A stretch of DNA of 64,000 bases from Campylobacter concisus (GTDB lineage Bacteria > Campylobacterota > Campylobacteria > Campylobacterales > Campylobacteraceae), in assembly GCF_002165775.1 (NCBI RefSeq), contig NZ_NDYP01000001.1, positions 118,545 through 182,544 of the forward strand, given 5' to 3'. The notes below the pieces were generated by a model. It did no database searches and was not told the origin of the DNA. It saw nothing but the letters and a program-made list of their open reading frames with translations. Of the stretch, positions 18,101 through 27,119 are shown piece after piece; positions within the stretch are counted from its first letter, which is position 1; each line of letters opens with the position of its first letter. Made by a program: the position numbers and the translations under genes.

Positions 18101-18874
18101 GAAGAAAACTACAATGAAATAATGCACACAAGATACACATATAAATTTAATGAAGCTTACGCGCTAAATAATATCTCATATAAACCTATGTCTATAAAAG
18201 AAGCTTATGATAAAAATAGTACAAATACCTATTGCTACTATCCAGTAATGATCTATCAAAACTATATAAGTCTAAATTTAAATAGACTATTTCTAGGAGC
18301 TAATATAAGTAGTGGAGGATTAGACTATAACTCATTTATCTACTATGATATAAACAATAAACAAAGCAAACTCTCACATAACCTTGCTTCAAAGCTAGCA
18401 CTAAATAACCTTAGTGCTTATCTATGTTTAGATGAACTAAGAGGAGCTGGTAATGAGATAGATGCAAACTACTTTAATTATGCAAGAAGTAGATATATTA
18501 ACTCTGATGTAGAGATAAGAGGATTAAATTTAGATGTAAAAGAGGAGAAAGAAATTTATGATGTGTATAAGCAAAATATATTAGCAGGTGATAGTGAAGA
18601 TGCCGAATACGCAATAGACTCTTATCAAGAAGCAGTAAAAATCATAAATTTATTTAAAAAAGGAATCTTTAACACCAGCGATGAAAACAACCACTCTAAT
18701 CTCTCAAGAGATTTGGTAGAGGCTCTTGATACTATTGGCAACAATAACATTAAGGGCGTGTATGTGGGGTGTAAAATAGAGCACGGAAAAAGAACAAAAG
18801 AGAATATTCCTCCTCGTCTAATCGGTCGTCTAGCTACCACCATAGTCATGGAAGATGGTCTTTACATAGGATAA
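15101..18874 (+). CDS. Very large protein of unknown function in effector island
   Basis: 1257 residues, starting 3 nt after the lipase gene, so part of the same transcript. I do not recognise a family. The first 110 residues (AKSVTLYTSSLNYLSS, then alternating strands and helices) vaguely recall the start of a phospholipase-D-like domain, but I see no HxKxxxxD motif. Two hydrophobic stretches (about 225-240 and 650-667) are not clearly membrane segments. The rest is rich in Asp, Lys, Ser, Asn and Ile. It ends in a Gly-rich strand region with CKIEHGKRTKENIPPRLIGR. No signal peptide. It could be a second effector, an adaptor or a chaperone for the lipase. A decayed fragment of a paralogue lies at 20308-20430. 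Confidence 0.6.
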   Translation: MNDINITYSCEESLKKIKEYMADAKSVTLYTSSLNYLSSYSGNIIAEIVSDLIYFKRKDKDISIITDFYVDKESFKDSKLNRVRVFKYKGIPVKVVHKKSAIDKFFENLREGLTPLQTKIHNQEILDLAQDEHDRELLKDGNEVEDKPSSFYHMFELIVSNYNEAKNILRDCLNTLKNDLLNDAKSLIASEGLDEGKFERSIKECFDELDKNLKELSSENGEFIIKQIALFILSLVDITDPKAIIKKSNLGFVAYELGKMTYAIHEYDSNRAFYGVSLPILSFFTSRFASVVNTLNISSNCNVLVFKSDKNSRSGFFLDFTHLNLDYRPFKYSINEKETNYNTDEGYSVYGYLDDVSVFDYSKEVCSYDVVNKNLGFGSSDDTLFSRLKDEIKSTNANLNFICASNFNSIKLANLIADKSDKNNTSVNDEMNSKDFSNLNKNYIVLSNSPFRSSAGLREEVISKSLDQTIKDDINRSKSSNLVKQKFSDIKTLNPVKDYSKYSIDIDQNNDKSTLLLNLSPFARIEKSYIDNIEENRKKYSDIPRNANSKYIDNYMKYIELFDINISHVNAYTKQPNDMEKIKESEKEYMEKSTIAFKAVFDRVNKNVIDRMKFEEHDHNKTEEVEEYKELEDIDYLVKKALEDQPSPYYSLLEVLCLGVAYFIMTKSYSGELLNKSIKNSREYIKIGDEEISTINANSFVKLGDSDIRLFFYKDSAKSSGLSKNEYLCIEEISDYMDGAGNTKNVYSIKELLEENDSSVNTNIKDPLQSDLMKLLIEQANDIDESCKKDKTLIKEVIASKDKDVLKKAIDLEYKAYHNDRDMDKEVSSLLVKTAIEGLFPIAGFASEDGISKIYEMLSSFIFERDAKKLKDAFLDELGVLNLIKKLFSAKKTKQIDEYFLYITRLKTTNIVLQRSKLNLILQAQNTSMLYRTIEHFKLNISYSEITTYTFMRYTYSFNIRDVELMKKEIKDYTKTLGKDIGISMITGLIELYKTSYEKLEENYNEIMHTRYTYKFNEAYALNNISYKPMSIKEAYDKNSTNTYCYYPVMIYQNYISLNLNRLFLGANISSGGLDYNSFIYYDINNKQSKLSHNLASKLALNNLSAYLCLDELRGAGNEIDANYFNYARSRYINSDVEIRGLNLDVKEEKEIYDVYKQNILAGDSEDAEYAIDSYQEAVKIINLFKKGIFNTSDENNHSNLSRDLVEALDTIGNNNIKGVYVGCKIEHGKRTKENIPPRLIGRLATTIVMEDGLYIG

Positions 18875-18877
18875 AAG

Positions 18878-20245
18878 ATGAAAAAGATTATATTTACAGC
18901 TTTAGCTATCTTAGTAATAGCCATATCACTAATAGAAATAAATAAAAGAATAAATAAAGGAAATTTAATGGATAACAATAATACATATATAGTTATAGCT
19001 CCAAATGGAGAAGAGGTATTATTTGATAAAAAGACAAATTTGATTGTTTCTAAAACTAAAGATGACAATACAACAAAGTATTTTGAGGAAAAATCTAAAA
19101 TGCTCCTTGAAGCTCGCTCCATCCTAGACTCATCTCCATATAAAAACTATAAACCACTATACTATAACCCTAAACCAAATTCTTTAGGTCAAACAGACTA
19201 TCTATCATTTAAGCCATGGCTAGATATTAGCTATAAACCAAGCTCAACTAAACTATCACCTTGGACTAAATCAGAAAAAGCCTACTATGAAAGCTTAAAA
19301 GATAAAAGAGATAGATATATCTATCTAGTAAAAAGAAGTAATCTAAAATGCACTATGATAGATATTCCTGAAGATGCAATAGCTAGAGTAGATAGTAATG
19401 GCAAACTAACTAAACCAGAATATGCTGAAATTTATGATGAAGTAAATGCTAATAGAAATACTCTAAAATCAGAACTGTTTGCAGCAGAGTGGAATATATG
19501 TGCCGGAACTTTAGGAAATACGGCTGGATTTTCAAGAGGAGTTGGACTAGGATATGCAGGATTTAAAGCAAGAGCATATCAATCAATGTTTTTATCAGCC
19601 CAGCTTGGTAAAAAGGAAGCCCTAAGAGCTTTAGCTGATATGTTTGAATATTCTACATACCTAGCAGGTCTAAACAAAAATTTACAAATGGCAGAAGAGT
19701 TTAGAAAACTATTTACTAATCCTCCACTAGATGAATATGGTATGATGCCTTATCTTGATGAAATAGTAGGTAATTACTTTGTGATGGATTTTAATAGAGG
19801 CGGGATAGTGATTAATCCTACAGGATCAATGCATAGAGTTTTAAGAGAACTAGTAGAAGACAAGGGCGAGCTGCTAGACCCTAGAGACTTTGATGCCAAT
19901 GAGACTACAAGAGAAAAATTTGTCTCTTATGTTAAAAAAGAACTGCCAGAATATGCAGAAATTTTTTCTGAAAAAGGCTATCCTGCTAATTATGAAGATA
20001 GAGACATAGACCTTTACATCGACTCCACCCTCCTAGAAGCAAAGATAATGTCTCTAACCCCACCAGAGGGATATCCTAATGCACCATACTACAACACACC
20101 AGAAGAGCTAACAAGACTATATGAGGCTGGTAAATTAGACAAAAAGCTAAATCCTCTAACGCCAGTGATGTATAGAGATAGCTTTCCTGAAGATCTTAGG
20201 CAAAAGATACTAAGTTATGCCAAAGAGCATAATATAAAGGATTAA
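18878..20245 (+). CDS. Membrane-anchored protein of unknown function in effector island
   Basis: 455 residues, starting 3 nt after the preceding gene with AGGATAAAAG before the ATG. One N-terminal hydrophobic helix (about 4-22) anchors or exports it, with no lipobox cysteine. IAPNGEEVLFDKKTNLIV follows near 40-60. The remainder looks soluble and extracytoplasmic. One stretch (LGKKEALRALADMFEYSTY, about 245-265) faintly resembles a Sel1-like helical repeat, a fold found in some immunity proteins. Only two cysteines are visible. The position behind the 1257-residue gene suggests it may protect against, or work with, that protein. This is inference only. Confidence 0.55.
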   Translation: MKKIIFTALAILVIAISLIEINKRINKGNLMDNNNTYIVIAPNGEEVLFDKKTNLIVSKTKDDNTTKYFEEKSKMLLEARSILDSSPYKNYKPLYYNPKPNSLGQTDYLSFKPWLDISYKPSSTKLSPWTKSEKAYYESLKDKRDRYIYLVKRSNLKCTMIDIPEDAIARVDSNGKLTKPEYAEIYDEVNANRNTLKSELFAAEWNICAGTLGNTAGFSRGVGLGYAGFKARAYQSMFLSAQLGKKEALRALADMFEYSTYLAGLNKNLQMAEEFRKLFTNPPLDEYGMMPYLDEIVGNYFVMDFNRGGIVINPTGSMHRVLRELVEDKGELLDPRDFDANETTREKFVSYVKKELPEYAEIFSEKGYPANYEDRDIDLYIDSTLLEAKIMSLTPPEGYPNAPYYNTPEELTRLYEAGKLDKKLNPLTPVMYRDSFPEDLRQKILSYAKEHNIKD

Positions 20246-20307
20246 AGAATAAATTTAATATCTATGGCTCCAAACGGGGCCAAATATAAATATATTAAGC
20301 CACTACA
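20246..20307 (+). other. Degenerate segment with a short resemblance to the preceding gene
   Basis: This stretch contains ATGGCTCCAAACGGGGCCAA, which would read MAPNGAK. It resembles the IAPNGEE codons of the 455-residue gene at 18878. The frame then hits a stop. The match is short and could be chance, but it lies directly before a clearer gene remnant. Confidence 0.3.
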
Positions 20308-20430
20308 ATCAAAGACATAGGCATCTATATGGTAACCGACCTAATAGAACTTTATAAAATCTCATATGAAAAACTAGAAGAAAACTATAAAAAGGTAATG
20401 CACGCAATTAATATGTTTATCGCACTATAA
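20308..20430 (+). pseudogene. Remnant of a paralogue of the 1257-residue gene
   Basis: Reads KDIGIYMVTDLIELYKISYEK and onward to a TAA at 20428-20430. It aligns with the codons at 18041-18127 of the large gene (DIGISMITGLIELYKTSYEK). By hand count about 73 of 87 bases match without gaps. At its left end the remnant joins ATCAAAGAC directly to ATAGG. In the intact gene these are separated by 24 bp lying between two AAAGAC copies, as expected for a short-repeat deletion. Beyond AATGCAC at 20403 the similarity ends. Confidence 0.75.
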
Positions 20431-21850
<1,420 letters not shown>

Positions 21851-21868
21851 AATTTAAAGGAAAATAAT

Positions 21869-22861
21869 ATGGCAAAGAATAATTTGATCGGAGGCTCTAT
21901 CTGGGATGAGTATTCTAAGGTAGTGCAAGACAGGATGAATAATCCTAAATTTATGGGAGAGATAACCGAAGAAGATGCTAAAAAGGCAAACGCAAAGCTT
22001 ATTGTGGCTGACTTTGGTGCAGAAAGCTGCGGTGATGCAGTCAGGCTTTACTGGCTGGTTGACGAAAAAACTGACAAGATAATAGACGCTAAATTTAAAA
22101 GCTTTGGCTGTGGCACAGCGATAGCTAGCTCTGATACGATGGCTGAGCTTTGTATCGGCAAAACAGTTGATGAAGCTGTCAAGATAACAAATTTAGATGT
22201 TGAAAGAGCTATGCGTGACAACCCAGAAACACCGGCTGTCCCGCCTCAAAAGATGCACTGCTCAGTTATGGCGTATGACGTTATAAAAGCAGCTGCGGCA
22301 AGCTATAAAGGCATAGATCCAGAGCATTTTGAAGATGAGATCATCGTTTGCGAGTGCGCTAGGGTAAGCCTTGGCACGATTAAAGAAGTGATAAGACTAA
22401 ATGACCTTCACACAGTTGAGGAAATCACGCAATACACCAAAGCTGGAGCATTTTGCAAGTCTTGTGTAAAGCCTGGTGGCCATGAAAAAAGAGAATATTA
22501 TTTGGTGGATATTTTGCGTGATACTAGGGCTGAGATGGAGCGTGAGAAGATCGAAGCTCAGGCAAATGCCCAAGCAAATCACACTTTAGGTGACATTAGT
22601 TTTGAAAATATGACGATGGTAGGGCAGTTAAAAGCAGTCGAGTCTGTCATAGATAAAGAAATTCGCCCAATGCTCGAGATGGATGGTGGAAATTTAGAAA
22701 TTTTAGATATTAGAAATGATAACGGCGAAAATACTGATATTTATATCCGCTATCTTGGTGCTTGCTCGGGCTGTGCAAGTGGCTCAACTGGCACTCTTTA
22801 TGCGATTGAAAATGTCTTGCAAGAGAACTTAAGCCCAAAAATTAGGGTAATGCCTATTTGA
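21869..22861 (+). CDS. nifU: Fe-S cluster scaffold NifU
   Basis: 330-residue, three-domain NifU. The N-terminal IscU-like scaffold has its three cysteines at about 44, 71 and 121 (ESCGD, FGCGTA, KMHCSV). A central BFD-like [2Fe-2S] domain follows (VCECARVSLGTIKEVI, then GAFCKSCVKPGG). The C-terminal Nfu domain has LGACSGCASGSTGTL at about 300. It assembles clusters using sulfur from NifS and delivers them to apoproteins. Full length. The ribosome binding site is AAAGGAAAAT. A strong terminator follows the stop. Confidence 0.95.
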   Translation: MAKNNLIGGSIWDEYSKVVQDRMNNPKFMGEITEEDAKKANAKLIVADFGAESCGDAVRLYWLVDEKTDKIIDAKFKSFGCGTAIASSDTMAELCIGKTVDEAVKITNLDVERAMRDNPETPAVPPQKMHCSVMAYDVIKAAAASYKGIDPEHFEDEIIVCECARVSLGTIKEVIRLNDLHTVEEITQYTKAGAFCKSCVKPGGHEKREYYLVDILRDTRAEMEREKIEAQANAQANHTLGDISFENMTMVGQLKAVESVIDKEIRPMLEMDGGNLEILDIRNDNGENTDIYIRYLGACSGCASGSTGTLYAIENVLQENLSPKIRVMPI

Positions 22862-22868
22862 TTTTATT

Positions 22869-22894
22869 AACTAGCCCTTGTGGGCTAGTTTTTA
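22869..22894 (+). terminator. Intrinsic terminator after nifU
   Basis: AACTAGCCC and GGGCTAGTT form a 9-bp stem around TTGT, followed by TTTATT. It lies between the convergent nifU and miaA genes and may also slow transcription from the miaA side. Confidence 0.85.
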
Positions 22895-23767
22895 TTCTCT
22901 TAAAAATTTTAAAATTTCACTTCTAATTTGATTCAAATCACCCACAAATTTTTTTTCAAACTGTGAGCGATTAAAAGTTCGCTGACGTTTTGCTAACTGA
23001 GCCGTGTGCGTAGCTATGAGCTCTTCAAGCTCGTTTTGAGAAATTTCTTTATCTAAAAATTGCTTGCACTCTTTTAAACCTATTGATTTTAGTGGTTTTG
23101 GCTCACTTTTGTATTTATTAAACAAAAATTTTGCCTCATCTATGAGCCCAGCTTCAAGCATACCTTTTGTTCTCTTTTTGATACGTTCTCTAAGCTCATC
23201 TTTATCCCATAAAATTTCAAATATCGCTAGCTCTTTTATGATGCTCTCTTTAGTATTTTCTCTTAGCCAAATGCTTGGGATTTGGTTACTAAAATTATAA
23301 ATTTGATACCACTTTTCGAGGCGATAAGAGTCATTTTGACTAAATTTACTTGCAAACTCAGGATCGATTTTTACAGCTAGCTCATAAATTTCTTCATTGC
23401 TTAAATTTATCTCACATTTTGGCACATTTGGTGCAAGTCCACTAAGCATTGATTTTAGATAAAAGCCGCTGCCTCCTGTAATGATGAGTGGGCAGTCTTG
23501 TAAGCACGCAAAATTCTTTGCATTTTTATAAATTTCAAAAAATGCCACAACGCTAAATTCTTCATCAGGATAAATTTCATCTACACCAAAGTGTTTTATG
23601 GCTTCAAGCTGTTCTCTATTTGGCTTTGCGCTGGCGATATCTATCTCTTTATAAAGTGCAAGCGAATCAAGACTTAAGATGACGCCATTAAGCTTCTTTG
23701 CAAGCTCAAATGCAAGATCGCTTTTGCCACTTGCCGTGGTACCAATTATTGCAAATTCTTTAAACAA
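22892..23767 (-). CDS. miaA: tRNA dimethylallyltransferase MiaA
   Basis: 291 residues. It transfers a dimethylallyl group to A37 of tRNAs reading UNN codons. The P-loop GTTASGKSDLA at about 8-18, LSLDSLALYKEIDIASAKP at about 32-50 and ITGGSGFYLKSML at about 95-107 are family signatures. The C-terminal TAQLAKRQRTFNRSQF matches the tRNA-binding end of the enzyme. The length is normal for Campylobacter. It starts 2 nt after the stop of the upstream FAD oxidoreductase gene, so the two are co-transcribed. Confidence 0.93.
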   Translation of the reverse strand: MFKEFAIIGTTASGKSDLAFELAKKLNGVILSLDSLALYKEIDIASAKPNREQLEAIKHFGVDEIYPDEEFSVVAFFEIYKNAKNFACLQDCPLIITGGSGFYLKSMLSGLAPNVPKCEINLSNEEIYELAVKIDPEFASKFSQNDSYRLEKWYQIYNFSNQIPSIWLRENTKESIIKELAIFEILWDKDELRERIKKRTKGMLEAGLIDEAKFLFNKYKSEPKPLKSIGLKECKQFLDKEISQNELEELIATHTAQLAKRQRTFNRSQFEKKFVGDLNQIRSEILKFLRE

Positions 23768-23769
23768 AT

Positions 23770-24984
23770 CTAGCCCTCGTAAAACGAGCTAAAGAGTAAA
23801 ATTTCATCATTTTCCTCGTTATTTTTGCCATCTTTTATAAGATCAGCCAAAACACCAGAAAAATACGGAGCAAAGCTAAGCTCATTTAGTCCATAAGCTT
23901 GGTTATAGATCAAGTTGCTATATGTGTTATCGCGTCCAAGAGCTGGCTTATCGTTTGAGCTAAGAAGCACGTAGTTTGCCCTAAAACTAGGCTCTTTTAG
24001 CTCGCTTATACCAAGATGCATCTTTAGCTCATTTAAAAATGCATTAATCTTTTCAGTTTTAACAAGCGTATCGATAGCGCCGACTTGTAAATTTGTAATA
24101 ATCGTAACACCATTTTTAGTAGGATAAATTTTGGCAAATAGATCATTTAAAATGATTGGTTTTTTAGGGATTTGCCCTTCATTTAGGCTAAGATCAATGG
24201 TATAAAATTTAGCCAAAATCGCATTTAAGCTCGTGCCTAGCTTATTTGAAAGCTCTAAATTTTTTGAAGCGATCACAAAGTTATCAGCCTCATATTCGCC
24301 GTTATTGCCGGTAGCTTTTTGCACTATTTGCCCCTGCGTTTTTAGCTCATAAATTTCATCATTTATAAATTTTACCCCAAGAGAATTTAGCTCATTTATC
24401 AAAGCTTTTTTTAGCTCATTTGTGTCAATACTTGCGTTTTTGACTAAATTTATAGCGCCTTTTATATTTTTATTTATTAGCCCAAAATTTGCTAGCTCTT
24501 TATCTACGCTTAAAATTTCTTGCTCGCTATGGGCAACCTTTATCTCATCAAGCCTTTTTTTAAAGCTTTCGTCATTGCTAAAAAGTAGATAAATACCGCT
24601 CTCATCGAAATTTATCTGCGGATATTTGTTGTTTAGCTCTCTTAAAATTTCAAAGCTTTTCTTACCAAATTTTGAAAACAAAATTTGCATCTTTTTGTCG
24701 TGAGCTTTGGTTGATTTAAGTGTAAAATTTGTCATCCAAGCTCTAAAATTTTCATTTAAGCAAATACTTATATCAAGCTCGCTTTTTTTGCTAACTAGCC
24801 CCATAAATGAGCTAGATATCGCTCCATCTTTTGCAAGAGCGTGTGTGCCAAAAGGCGCTAAAATTCCATTTGTAAAATCATCTTTTTGGCTGCTAATAAT
24901 TAAAATTTCTTCACCTTTTTTAGCTAATTCGTAAGCCGTAAATAACGCACTAAAACTATCTCCAATAATCGCTACTTTTCCCAT
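23770..24984 (-). CDS. FAD-dependent oxidoreductase (DAO-like)
   Basis: 404 residues from the ATG at 24984, which has AAAGG in front and begins MGKVAIIGDSFSALFTAYELAKKGEEI. That is a classic Rossmann dinucleotide-binding start, although with GDSFSA in place of GxGxxG. An upstream in-frame ATG at 25059 would add a 25-residue non-homologous tail and is rejected. ASIDTNELKKALINELNSLG and the C-terminal KPALGRDNTYSNLIYNQAYGLNELSFAP fit the DAO superfamily (glycine/D-amino-acid oxidase type). The substrate is unknown. It precedes miaA in the same transcript and diverges from mqnP. Confidence 0.75.
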   Translation of the reverse strand: MGKVAIIGDSFSALFTAYELAKKGEEILIISSQKDDFTNGILAPFGTHALAKDGAISSSFMGLVSKKSELDISICLNENFRAWMTNFTLKSTKAHDKKMQILFSKFGKKSFEILRELNNKYPQINFDESGIYLLFSNDESFKKRLDEIKVAHSEQEILSVDKELANFGLINKNIKGAINLVKNASIDTNELKKALINELNSLGVKFINDEIYELKTQGQIVQKATGNNGEYEADNFVIASKNLELSNKLGTSLNAILAKFYTIDLSLNEGQIPKKPIILNDLFAKIYPTKNGVTIITNLQVGAIDTLVKTEKINAFLNELKMHLGISELKEPSFRANYVLLSSNDKPALGRDNTYSNLIYNQAYGLNELSFAPYFSGVLADLIKDGKNNEENDEILLFSSFYEG

Positions 24985-25074
24985 AATAAACCTTTGTTTT
25001 AAATTAATCTTGTAATGATAATATAAATTCAAATTTAAAGCAAAATGGTGTAAAATCAACCATTTTTAAAGAAA

Positions 25075-25950
25075 ATGGAAATTTATCAAATGATAGAAAA
25101 ATTAAAAATTATCGCTGAACTTATCGTTTTTAAGCATTCTGTTTTTGCTCTGCCTTTTATTTTTGTGGCGATGATAGTTGCTAGCAAGATAGAAAGTGGC
25201 TCGGCTTGGTTTGGCTTAAAACTGCTTATTTTAGGTATTTTTTGCGCTGTTAGTGCTAGAAATTTTGCTATGGCTTTTAATAGATATAAAGACGAAGATA
25301 TCGACAAGCTAAATCCGCGAACTGCGAGCCGCCCAAGCGTTGATGGTCGTATCGGCAGGAGCAATATGCAGCTTTTCATCGTGGCAAATGCGTTTATTTT
25401 TATTGTATGCGCTTATTTTATAAATTCGCTCGCATTTTGGCTAAGTTTTCCTATTTTAGCTGTTCTTGGTGGATATTCGCTATTTAAACGCTTTAGCGAG
25501 CTAGCACACCTGGTGCTTGGTCTTAGCCTAGGTCTTGCTCCTATCGCTGGTGTGGTCGCAGTGAGCGCTGCTATACCGCTTTGGAGCGTGTTACTTTGCC
25601 TTGGTGTGACATTTTGGGTAGCTGGATTTGACTTGCTTTACTCGCTTCAAGATATGAAATTTGATAAAGAAAATAAGCTCTTTAGCATACCAGCTATTTA
25701 CGGCGACAAGGCTGCGCTTTTTTTATCGGCCATTTTTCACGCTTTAGCTTTTATATTTTGGCTACTTTTTGCTTGGGCAGCTGGGCTTGGAGCGATGGCA
25801 TTTTTTGGAATTTTAGTAAGTGGCGTTATTTTATTTTTTGAGCATAGGATCGTAAGACGCGATTTTAGCAAGATAGATAGAGCATTTTTTACGTTAAATG
25901 GCTATCTGGGAATTTTATTTTTTATCTTTGTTTGGATTAGCGTATTATGA
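25075..25950 (+). CDS. mqnP: UbiA-family prenyltransferase of menaquinone synthesis (MqnP-like)
   Basis: 291-residue polytopic membrane enzyme with 7-9 hydrophobic helices. The two Asp-rich motifs of the UbiA family are visible: NRYKDEDIDKLNPRTASRP near 80-98 and DLLYSLQDMKFDKENK near 183-198. Campylobacter makes menaquinone by the futalosine route, where MqnP attaches the isoprenoid tail. The assignment follows from length, from 'PLW' in helix 6, and from the genus lacking ubiquinone. An alternative start at 25090 (MIEKLK) is possible. The next gene begins at 25947 within an ATGA overlap. Confidence 0.85.
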   Translation: MEIYQMIEKLKIIAELIVFKHSVFALPFIFVAMIVASKIESGSAWFGLKLLILGIFCAVSARNFAMAFNRYKDEDIDKLNPRTASRPSVDGRIGRSNMQLFIVANAFIFIVCAYFINSLAFWLSFPILAVLGGYSLFKRFSELAHLVLGLSLGLAPIAGVVAVSAAIPLWSVLLCLGVTFWVAGFDLLYSLQDMKFDKENKLFSIPAIYGDKAALFLSAIFHALAFIFWLLFAWAAGLGAMAFFGILVSGVILFFEHRIVRRDFSKIDRAFFTLNGYLGILFFIFVWISVL

Positions 25951-26468
25951 GCGAGATTAAGCTGTTTAAAGCACCTCTTGATATGGAATTTGAGTCCGAT
26001 AAAGATGGGAGCGAGAAATTTAAAAGAGAGTTTGACTCTATCTTGCCGGGCGAAGAGGACGCGCTTGGCGCTTGGCTAAAACGAGCTAAATCACGTGGCG
26101 AAACCAAAGAGAGTGACCAAGTTTTACTAACTTTACTAATCGAGCTTCACAGAAAAGTTGATGCGCTGAGTGATTACATTAAAAATGAGCATAAGCAATA
26201 TTTGCCACTAAAAGAGAGAGCGAGTATCGAAGAAATAGGCTTTACACACATCAAAATAAGCGAAGAAAAATTTCAAAAAGATGAAATTTACTACGCAAGG
26301 ATTGCTATGCCTATCTTTCCAAAGAGAAATTTGAGTCTTTATTTAAGGGCTGTTAGTGAAAATTTAGCAAAGATAGAAAATATGCACGAAGAGGATGAAG
26401 CCGACTGGAACGCTTACGTAACAGCTAGAGAGCGTGTAATGATAAGAGAAATGAGAGCGAATTCGTAA
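25947..26468 (+). CDS. Hypothetical cytoplasmic protein
   Basis: 173 residues, charged and with no signal peptide. It contains LLIELHRKVDALSDYIKNE (about 65-83), probably a coiled-coil helix, followed by a beta-rich part (IGFTHIKISEEKFQKDEIYYARIAMP, from about 95) and a helical C-terminus. The layout, a helix and then a small beta domain, recalls c-di-GMP-binding PilZ-type proteins of Campylobacterota, but I do not see the RxxxR motif. It overlaps the mqnP stop by 4 nt and is followed 9 nt later by another hypothetical gene. Confidence 0.6.
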   Translation: MSEIKLFKAPLDMEFESDKDGSEKFKREFDSILPGEEDALGAWLKRAKSRGETKESDQVLLTLLIELHRKVDALSDYIKNEHKQYLPLKERASIEEIGFTHIKISEEKFQKDEIYYARIAMPIFPKRNLSLYLRAVSENLAKIENMHEEDEADWNAYVTARERVMIREMRANS

Positions 26469-26477
26469 AGGAAAAAT

Positions 26478-26984
26478 ATGGAAATTTATATTTTTTTAGG
26501 CTTTGGTATCGTTTTGGCGATAATAGTAGCTTTAATGTTGATAAAAGATAGCGAGACAAATAAAAAATTTGCGAGATTTGAGCGAGCGATAGAAAGCGTT
26601 ATGCAAGAAAATTTCAATCTAAAAAAGCAAATTTCAATGCTTGAGGGCGAGGCGTTTAAAAATAGTGAACAATATGAGCCACTTAAAAAACAGATAAAAG
26701 AAAATATTGATTTACAAATAAATGAGAAAATTGTGCCAATAATTCGTGCGATTAAGAGCATTGAGCGAGTAATTGATGATTTTGCAACAGAGCAAAAAGA
26801 TAGGATAGTTAGTCTTGAAGAGCGAACAAGAGATATTAATAAAATCGCACCAAGCGTCATCAATGAAGAAGAGCAAATTTTAAAAATGTTTAAAGATGGC
26901 AAAAGCGCAGCCATGATCGCTAAAGATCTTCACGTGGGTATGGGGCGAGTTGAATTTGTGCTTAAATTTCATAAATTAGCCTAA
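26478..26984 (+). CDS. Membrane-anchored coiled-coil protein with C-terminal HTH
   Basis: 168 residues. One N-terminal transmembrane helix (about 3-22) is followed by a long coiled coil (about 30-125). The short C-terminal segment IAPSVINEEEQILKMFKDGKSAAMIAKDLHVGMGRVEFVLKF resembles a helix-turn-helix of the resolvase/sigma type. This topology (TM, coiled coil, HTH) occurs in Campylobacterota proteins of unknown role. AAAGGAAAAAT precedes the start. The stop codon lies inside a terminator-like hairpin. Confidence 0.65.
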   Translation: MEIYIFLGFGIVLAIIVALMLIKDSETNKKFARFERAIESVMQENFNLKKQISMLEGEAFKNSEQYEPLKKQIKENIDLQINEKIVPIIRAIKSIERVIDDFATEQKDRIVSLEERTRDINKIAPSVINEEEQILKMFKDGKSAAMIAKDLHVGMGRVEFVLKFHKLA

Positions 26985-26999
26985 ATTTGGGCTAATTTT
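26973..26999 (+). terminator. Terminator overlapping the end of the 168-residue gene
   Basis: AAATTAGCC and GGCTAATTT form a 9-bp stem around 8 nt, followed by T and then A-rich sequence. Confidence 0.6.
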
Positions 27000-27068
27000 A
27001 AAAGACAAAACTACTCTTAAACTACAAAAATTAGCTTAAATTTTTATTTTGATTTAAATCTTTTAACA

Positions 27069-27074
27069 TATAAT
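27069..27074 (+). promoter_or_regulatory. Predicted -10 box for the moaA operon
   Basis: TATAAT 46 nt before the moaA ATG, after an A+T-rich stretch. Confidence 0.5.
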
Positions 27075-27119
27075 TGAAAAAATTATAAAAAGCTCTAACC
27101 AAGCTTAAGAAGGTGCTTT

